A stretch of 9,632 bases of DNA, from positions 1 to 9,632 of the forward strand of contig JAZPZM010000096.1 in NCBI GenBank assembly GCA_045544735.1. The letters are read 5' to 3'. This document shows, one piece after another, positions 5,517 through 9,632 of this stretch. This DNA is from CAG-390 sp045544735. GTDB taxonomy: Bacteria > Bacillota > Clostridia > Oscillospirales > CAG-272. A program made the translations under genes and the position numbers. The notes under the pieces were generated by a model. The model had not been told where the DNA came from. It was given only the letters and a program-made list of their open reading frames with translations, and searched no databases. The stretch's first letter is position 1; every line of letters starts with the position of its first letter.

Positions 5517-6266
5517 TTGAAAAAAGAAAAGAAAACCGGCAGCCGACTTACAGTAGCACTCTTTCTGCTTTTTGCATTAACATTTACGCTTTTCTGCCTA
5601 TTCGCTGCTTCCCTGCCGCACCTTCCGAGGCGCAATGCTCCGACGGGCGCAGGAGGCGGTACGCCAACCGTCGTCATTGACGCGGGGCACGGCGGCGAGG
5701 ACGGTGGCGCGGTCTCGAAGGACGGAAAGTGCGAAAAAGATATAAATCTAAAAATCTCTCTGATGCTTGGGGATATGTTCAACGCCGCGGGCTATTCCGT
5801 AGTGCAGACGCGCACGGAAGATAAGCTCCTATATGACAGAAACGCAGACTTCAAGGGACGAAAAAAAATACTCGATATGGCGGCGCGGCTCAACACCGCC
5901 AACGTCTGCGGTGCGCGGCTTTTCATAAGCATACATATGAACTCTTTTCCGCAACCAAAATACCGCGGATTGCAGGTGTACTATTCGCCAAACCACAGCC
6001 GCTCGCAAACAGTTGCAAACAGCATCCAAACGCTCGCAAGAGCAACCCTTCAGCCCGAAAACACGCGCGAGGTGAAGCCGTCGGGCGGCAGGATATATCT
6101 GCTTGACAAGCTTGAATATCCCGCCGTTCTCGTTGAGTGCGGCTTTTTGTCAAATCCCGACGAGGCGGCTCTGCTTTGCGACGATGCTTATCTGCAAAAG
6201 CTCGCCCTTGTGATATTCGCCGCCGCAAGTGAAAATATGAGCGGATATTCCTCCACTCTCGGATGA
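5517..6266 (+). CDS. cwlD: N-acetylmuramoyl-L-alanine amidase, CwlD-type
   Basis: A zinc-dependent Amidase_3 enzyme (EC 3.5.1.28) that removes stem peptides from peptidoglycan. In spore formers CwlD acts in making muramic-delta-lactam in the spore cortex. The 249-residue protein has an N-terminal membrane anchor or signal (about 11-33) and a short Gly/Pro linker. The amidase domain follows: DAGHGG with zinc ligand His58, CEKDINL with Glu73, SIHMNSF with His140 and VECGFLSN with catalytic Glu207. The FPQPKYRGLQVYY stretch (144-156) is like CwlD proteins rather than other amidases. No early ATG is in frame, so the TTG at 5517 with GGGGGTGAT just upstream is the start. It lies between the ACP terminator and the radA promoter, probably alone. 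The sporulation role is family knowledge; the window does not prove the organism sporulates. Confidence 0.92.
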   Translation: MKKEKKTGSRLTVALFLLFALTFTLFCLFAASLPHLPRRNAPTGAGGGTPTVVIDAGHGGEDGGAVSKDGKCEKDINLKISLMLGDMFNAAGYSVVQTRTEDKLLYDRNADFKGRKKILDMAARLNTANVCGARLFISIHMNSFPQPKYRGLQVYYSPNHSRSQTVANSIQTLARATLQPENTREVKPSGGRIYLLDKLEYPAVLVECGFLSNPDEAALLCDDAYLQKLALVIFAAASENMSGYSSTLG

Positions 6267-6271
6267 TGTAC

Positions 6272-6300
6272 TTGACGGCGCGAGCTTTGTGGTGTATAAT
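6272..6300 (+). promoter_or_regulatory. Promoter of radA
   Basis: A -35 TTGACG (6272-6277), an exact 17-base spacer and a perfect -10 TATAAT (6295-6300). The -35 starts five bases after the cwlD stop. The start site should be near 6307, leaving a short leader with an AAGGAAA ribosome binding site before the radA ATG. Confidence 0.85.
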
Positions 6301-6325
6301 ATAAAAAAACTTTAAGGAAACAAAA

Positions 6326-7726
6326 ATGGGTCGTTTAAAATCTGTTTTCATATGTTCAAATTGCGAATTTGAAAGCCCCAAGTGGCTTGGCAAATGTCCA
6401 AAATGCGGGGCTTGGAACTCCTTTACCGAGGACGTTATCGACACATCGCCCGAAAAGAATATGCAAGAAACGAAGCGCGGCACGGGCATCGGAACGGACG
6501 CGCGAGCGCTTCCGCTCAACGAGATGTCGCAGGATGAATGCATCCGCTCGCTCACGGGACTTACCGAGCTTGACCGCGTGCTTGGCGGCGGTCTTGTTCG
6601 CGGCTCCGTGGTACTGTTGACGGGCGAACCCGGAATAGGAAAATCAACCCTTCTGCTACAGATAAGCGGTATTCTCAGCGAGAGCCGCCGCGTGCTTTAC
6701 ATATCGGGAGAGGAATCGGGTGGTCAGCTAAAGCTTCGCGCAAAGCGCCTCGGCGTTGACGGCAAGGAGCTTTTCGTCCTGACCGAGACCAACGTTGACA
6801 AGGTTCTGCGCGAGGCCGACCGCATAAAACCCGAAGTGGTTATAGTGGACTCGGTGCAAACGATGTACTCTCCTCTCTCCGCGTCCTCTCCGGGAAGCGT
6901 CACGCAGGTCAGAGAGGCGGCGCTGTCGTTTATCGCCAAAGCGAAAAACGACAACATCTCCGTGATCCTCGTAGGTCACGTCAACAAGGAAGGCTCGATC
7001 GCGGGTCCCAAGCTGCTTGAGCATATGGTCGATGCGGTTTTGTGCTTCGAGGGCGACCACCAACAAGCGTACAGGATAATCCGCGCGGGTAAGAACCGCT
7101 ACGGATCGACCAACGAGATCGGCGTTTTTGAAATGACCGACAAGGGGCTTTGCCAAGTGCCTAATCCCTCCGAGGTGCTTCTTGCGGGCAGACCGAAAAA
7201 GGTTTCGGGCAACTGTGCTGTCTGTACTCTTGAAGGCACGCGCCCGATAATCGCAGAGGTTCAGGCGCTTGTGAGCCCGACCTCCTTCCCATCTCCGCGC
7301 CGCACGGTAAACGGAGTAGACTACAACAGAATGTGCCTCATCACCGCGGTGCTTGAAAAGCGCCTCGGGCTGCGCTTCTCCGCCAACGATATCTACATCA
7401 ACGTCATCGGCGGCTTGCATCTTGACGAGCCCGCGGCGGACATCGCCATAGCGCTTGCTATGATATCGTCGATAACTGACAAGATAGTTCCCGACGACCT
7501 CGTCGCCATAGGCGAGATAGGTCTTGCGGGTGAGTGCCGCGCCGTATCCTCGCTTGAGCAGCGCGTGCGCGAGGCTGAACGACTCGGTTTTTCTCGCGTC
7601 GTAGTCCCCTACAGAAACATTGAAAAAAGACCGATTGAATGCTCCGTAAAGCTTATGCCCGTCAAGAGTGTTTACGAGGTCTTGATGCTTTTGGCAGACG
7701 AGGAAAAAGCCAAGGATACGATATAA
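6326..7726 (+). CDS. radA: DNA repair protein RadA (Sms)
   Basis: RadA is a RecA-like DnaB-type helicase that helps process recombination intermediates and drives branch migration in repair and natural transformation. The 466-residue product is full length. An N-terminal zinc finger (C10-x2-C13 and C24-x2-C27) is followed by the RecA-like ATPase core. The core has Walker A GEPGIGKST at 100-108, Walker B VVIVDSVQ at 171-178 and the family-specific KNRYG at 256-260 (KNRFG in most members). The C-terminal Lon-like domain includes GGLHLDEPAADIAIALA at 362-378. Start ATG with an AAGGAAA ribosome binding site. It has its own promoter and a very strong terminator, so it appears monocistronic. It is often near disA and clpC in Bacillus, which is not seen here. 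Confidence 0.98.
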   Translation: MGRLKSVFICSNCEFESPKWLGKCPKCGAWNSFTEDVIDTSPEKNMQETKRGTGIGTDARALPLNEMSQDECIRSLTGLTELDRVLGGGLVRGSVVLLTGEPGIGKSTLLLQISGILSESRRVLYISGEESGGQLKLRAKRLGVDGKELFVLTETNVDKVLREADRIKPEVVIVDSVQTMYSPLSASSPGSVTQVREAALSFIAKAKNDNISVILVGHVNKEGSIAGPKLLEHMVDAVLCFEGDHQQAYRIIRAGKNRYGSTNEIGVFEMTDKGLCQVPNPSEVLLAGRPKKVSGNCAVCTLEGTRPIIAEVQALVSPTSFPSPRRTVNGVDYNRMCLITAVLEKRLGLRFSANDIYINVIGGLHLDEPAADIAIALAMISSITDKIVPDDLVAIGEIGLAGECRAVSSLEQRVREAERLGFSRVVVPYRNIEKRPIECSVKLMPVKSVYEVLMLLADEEKAKDTI

Positions 7727-7727
7727 T

Positions 7728-7765
7728 GAAAAAAGCAAACGGTTCGCCCACCGTTTGCTTTTTTC
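7728..7765 (+). terminator. Intrinsic terminator after radA
   Basis: A perfect 16-bp inverted repeat (7728-7743 with 7750-7765) has core GCAAACGGT/ACCGTTTGC, a TCGCCC loop and a six-T tract. It starts two bases after the radA stop and follows tandem stops (TAA TGA). Its A-tract/T-tract symmetry would allow function on either strand. Confidence 0.94.
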
Positions 7766-7813
7766 ACTTCTTTATTATATACGGCGTTTGTTTGAGACTT
7801 GACAAATTGATTT

Positions 7814-7845
7814 ATATGCACAATCAATATGTGCATATTGCACAA
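7814..7845. promoter_or_regulatory. Cluster of TGCACA/TGTGCA sites upstream of the secreted-protein gene
   Basis: The hexamer TGCACA occurs at 7817-7822 and 7839-7844, and inverted (TGTGCA) at 7830-7835. The outer part forms an 8-bp inverted repeat ATATGCAC (7814-7821) with GTGCATAT (7831-7838). It lies about 85-115 bases upstream of the predicted start site. An activator-binding region is a reasonable guess. No factor is identified. The rest of 7766-7893 is AT-rich, with a lone TTGACA (7799-7804) lacking a good -10. Confidence 0.4.
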
Positions 7846-7893
7846 AAAAACTTTTTCGGATATAAAATAATTAAACAAATTTCAAAAAATCCC

Positions 7894-7922
7894 TTGACAA
7901 TACACATTTGCTGTGTTATCAT
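7894..7922 (+). promoter_or_regulatory. Promoter of the secreted-protein gene
   Basis: A perfect -35 TTGACA (7894-7899), a 17-base spacer and an extended -10 TGT-TATCAT (hexamer 7917-7922). Transcription should begin near 7929, leaving a leader of about 33 bases that includes AAGGAG (7948-7953). Confidence 0.85.
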
Positions 7923-7929
7923 TAACACA
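7912..7929. promoter_or_regulatory. Palindromic operator overlapping the -10
   Basis: TGTGTTATCATTAACACA has perfect 7-bp arms (TGTGTTA and TAACACA) around TCAT and completely covers the -10 hexamer up to the expected start site. A dimeric repressor bound here would block transcription. An upstream ACACA (7902-7906) also pairs with TGTGT (7912-7916). The binding protein is unknown. Confidence 0.5.
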
Positions 7930-7961
7930 ATGTTTTTTGTAATATTCAAGGAGATGAATTT

Positions 7962-9632
7962 ATGAAGCAAACTATCAAAAAACTCACATCACTTTTCATG
8001 GCTGTTTGCATGATTCTTACCGCCGTGATCGTTGCTATGCCCATCACTGCATCGGCTGCAACAAGCGTTTCTTCTTGGGACCAGATCACCAGCGCAACGG
8101 GTGATTACGTTCTCACGAGCAACATTACCGTTTCCGCAGGTGCAACCTTTGCAAGCACCTTCACGGGTACTCTTGACGGTAACGGCTACACCATCACCGT
8201 AGCTGACACCATGTTCGCCACTCTCGGCGGCGGCGCAACCCTCAAGAACTTCAAGGTCGTAGCTTCGGGTACCGTTGATTTTACCCCCGTTGCTTACGAG
8301 GTTGCAGCAGCCACCTCCTCCAACCCCATATCTATTGAAAACGTTACCGTTGACGTTGCTATTGACACCTCCGCAGGCGTCTCTACCGACGACGGAACCG
8401 TAGCGTCCTTCATCGCTATCGTTCCCGGTGTTACCACCTACATAGAGATGACCAACTGCGTATCTCTCGGTAAGATCGACAGCGACAACCAGGTCGGCGC
8501 TTTCATCGGAAGAACCAATGCTACCGATATGACCGCCGTTCTCATTGATTGCGTAAACCACTCCGACATCTACACCACCAACTCCTATGCAGGTGGTTTC
8601 ATCGGAATGCTTGATACCAGCAAGCACACCGTTTCCTTCACTCGTTGCATCAACTACGGTGACGTTGAGGCTACGGGAAGTGACGCGGGCGGATTCCTTG
8701 CTTGTGCAAGCGGTTCCAGCAATGACGTTATCACCTTCACCGACTGTGCAAACTTCGGTGCTATCACCAACAAGAAGAGCGGCTCTACCGACGTTAAGTA
8801 CAACGCGGGCGGATTCCTTCCCAGAGTCGACCTCGCTGCAAGCGTAACATTTACCAACTGCCTCAGCGCAGCTCCCACCTATACTTGCGGAACCAACTTC
8901 GCATCTTATTTCTGTAACTACAACGCAGTAGGTACTGTTACCCGTACCAACTGCTACTTCGTAGCTAACCTTCCCTCCGGATACACCTCCACCGAGTCCG
9001 CTTCCACCGCAGGTATGACTCAGGTAACCAACGCACAGCTCGCAAGCGGCGAGGTCGCTTACAAGCTCAACGGCAGTAGCCAGGTTGATCCCGATTGGTA
9101 CCAGCTCATCGGTACTGACACTGCTCCCCACCACACCGTCAACAAGGACGCTATCGTCCGTTACGACAGCGCAGCAGGTACGTACACCAACGATTACGTA
9201 TATCTCGTAGCTCCCAAGTTCGACGTTACTCTTGACGCTAACTACGGCACTTACAGCGTTTACAACTTTGCTACCGGCGCAAACGAAAACTTCACCGGTA
9301 TCAAGGTTGACGTTTACGTAACCAACATTGATTCTTCTCTCACCTACGGTATCGCAGGTATCGACGGCTTCCTCAACTTCGACGGCGCCGCTCTTACTCC
9401 CTACTACACCACCGCTGAGGAGCTCAACGGAACCAAGGGCTCTGTTAACCCCGGTCCCGTTGCAAACTTCCCCACCTACACTCAGACTGTAAGCGGAGTT
9501 TCCTTTAACCTCTTCTCTGTTGAGGGTCTTTGCACCGACTACGTTGCAGGCTCCGGCTCTCTCAGAATGAACTACATCATCGACGTAGACAACCACGCAG
9601 CGTGGGCAAGCAGCAAGACCGGTATCAAGACC
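7962..9632 (+). CDS. Secreted beta-helix-repeat (GLUG-like) protein, 3' end outside window
   Basis: An exported protein of at least 557 residues whose frame is still open at the last base. ATG 7962 has AAGGAG eight bases upstream. A classic signal peptide (MKQTIKKL, hydrophobic 10-28, cleavage after ASA near 32) points to the cell surface or medium. Residues about 70-300 form repeats: GGFIG/GGFL-type turns (178-183, 210-215, 242-247, 282-287) alternate with T/I-x-C strands (C166, C197, C229, C262, C300). The spacing of 31-38 residues fits a parallel beta-helix related to GLUG-type proteins. A LNG...DWYQLIGTD block (369-386) resembles the motif closing such domains in gut bacteria. From about 447 (IKVDVYVTNID, GIAGIDGFLNFDG), the pattern resembles a cohesin- or Ig-like domain, which is tentative. 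No catalytic motif is seen. The function may be adhesion or polysaccharide binding, but this is unproven. Codon bias suggests high expression. Confidence 0.88.
   Translation, partial: MKQTIKKLTSLFMAVCMILTAVIVAMPITASAATSVSSWDQITSATGDYVLTSNITVSAGATFASTFTGTLDGNGYTITVADTMFATLGGGATLKNFKVVASGTVDFTPVAYEVAAATSSNPISIENVTVDVAIDTSAGVSTDDGTVASFIAIVPGVTTYIEMTNCVSLGKIDSDNQVGAFIGRTNATDMTAVLIDCVNHSDIYTTNSYAGGFIGMLDTSKHTVSFTRCINYGDVEATGSDAGGFLACASGSSNDVITFTDCANFGAITNKKSGSTDVKYNAGGFLPRVDLAASVTFTNCLSAAPTYTCGTNFASYFCNYNAVGTVTRTNCYFVANLPSGYTSTESASTAGMTQVTNAQLASGEVAYKLNGSSQVDPDWYQLIGTDTAPHHTVNKDAIVRYDSAAGTYTNDYVYLVAPKFDVTLDANYGTYSVYNFATGANENFTGIKVDVYVTNIDSSLTYGIAGIDGFLNFDGAALTPYYTTAEELNGTKGSVNPGPVANFPTYTQTVSGVSFNLFSVEGLCTDYVAGSGSLRMNYIIDVDNHAAWASSKTGIKT

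Noticed and set aside
5923..6555. Minus-strand open frame of 210 codons spanning the cwlD/radA junction
   Set aside because: It overlaps two well-supported plus-strand genes and the radA promoter, with no family motif or ribosome binding site.
6728..7738. Minus-strand open frame of 336 codons opposite radA
   Set aside because: radA is unmistakable on the plus strand with all motifs in place. The antisense product has no recognisable domain, and its start lies inside the radA terminator.
7639..7965. Plus-strand open frame from the end of radA across the intergenic region
   Set aside because: It crosses the radA terminator and the promoter of the next gene, has no ribosome binding site, and its composition follows the AT-rich intergenic DNA.
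7989..9596. Long minus-strand open frame of 535 codons
   Set aside because: It is the antisense of the secreted-protein gene. The plus strand has a signal peptide, ribosome binding site, promoter and repeats, while the minus product is a low-complexity Val/Gly/Ser/Cys string. It exists only because the sense gene avoids TTA, CTA and TCA codons.

Overview
The window looks like the chromosome of a low-GC Gram-positive bacterium of the Clostridia class, probably an uncultured gut-type anaerobe. The main reasons are an IreB/UPF0297 regulator, a DUF6514-like small protein, a CwlD-type amidase, a GTP-dependent PEP carboxykinase, and strong vegetative promoters of the TTGACA-17-TATAAT kind with AAGGAG/GGAGG ribosome binding sites. 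Gene bodies have fairly balanced base composition, while the intergenic stretches are very AT-rich. No rRNA, tRNA, CRISPR array, insertion sequence or phage gene is visible. Most of it reads as ordinary core chromosome, with one accessory secreted protein at the right end.

Layout. (1) 1-840: the C-terminal part of GTP-type PEP carboxykinase, cut by the left edge. It converges with nrdR on the minus strand, and one hairpin (848-883) serves as terminator for both. (2) 882-1722, minus strand: nrdR and a DUF6514-like protein, each with its own extended -10 promoter. (3) 1723-2070: an AT-rich divergent intergenic region carrying a perfect match to the ArgR/AhrC operator consensus. It is followed by a small two-helix membrane protein (2071-2346). 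(4) 2395-5038: an apparent operon ireB-ribF-DD-carboxypeptidase-like protein. (5) 5093-5470: a free-standing acyl carrier protein gene with its own promoter and terminator. (6) 5517-6266: cwlD, with a TTG start and a Shine-Dalgarno buried in an inverted repeat. (7) 6272-7765: radA with its own promoter and strong terminator. (8) 7766-9632: an elaborate regulatory region, then a large secreted beta-helix-type protein gene that runs off the right edge. A long open frame on the opposite strand of this last gene is a codon-bias artefact.

How the genes relate. Several products act at the cell envelope: IreB (the PASTA-kinase substrate family), the DD-carboxypeptidase relative, CwlD and the secreted protein. 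The rest are housekeeping: gluconeogenesis/anaplerosis (pckG), ribonucleotide reductase control (nrdR), FMN/FAD synthesis (ribF), acyl carrier and recombination (radA). I found no convincing new multi-gene system. The items most worth a second look are the DD-peptidase-like protein that has lost two of its three catalytic motifs, the hairpin over the cwlD start region, and the promoter architecture and repeats of the secreted protein.
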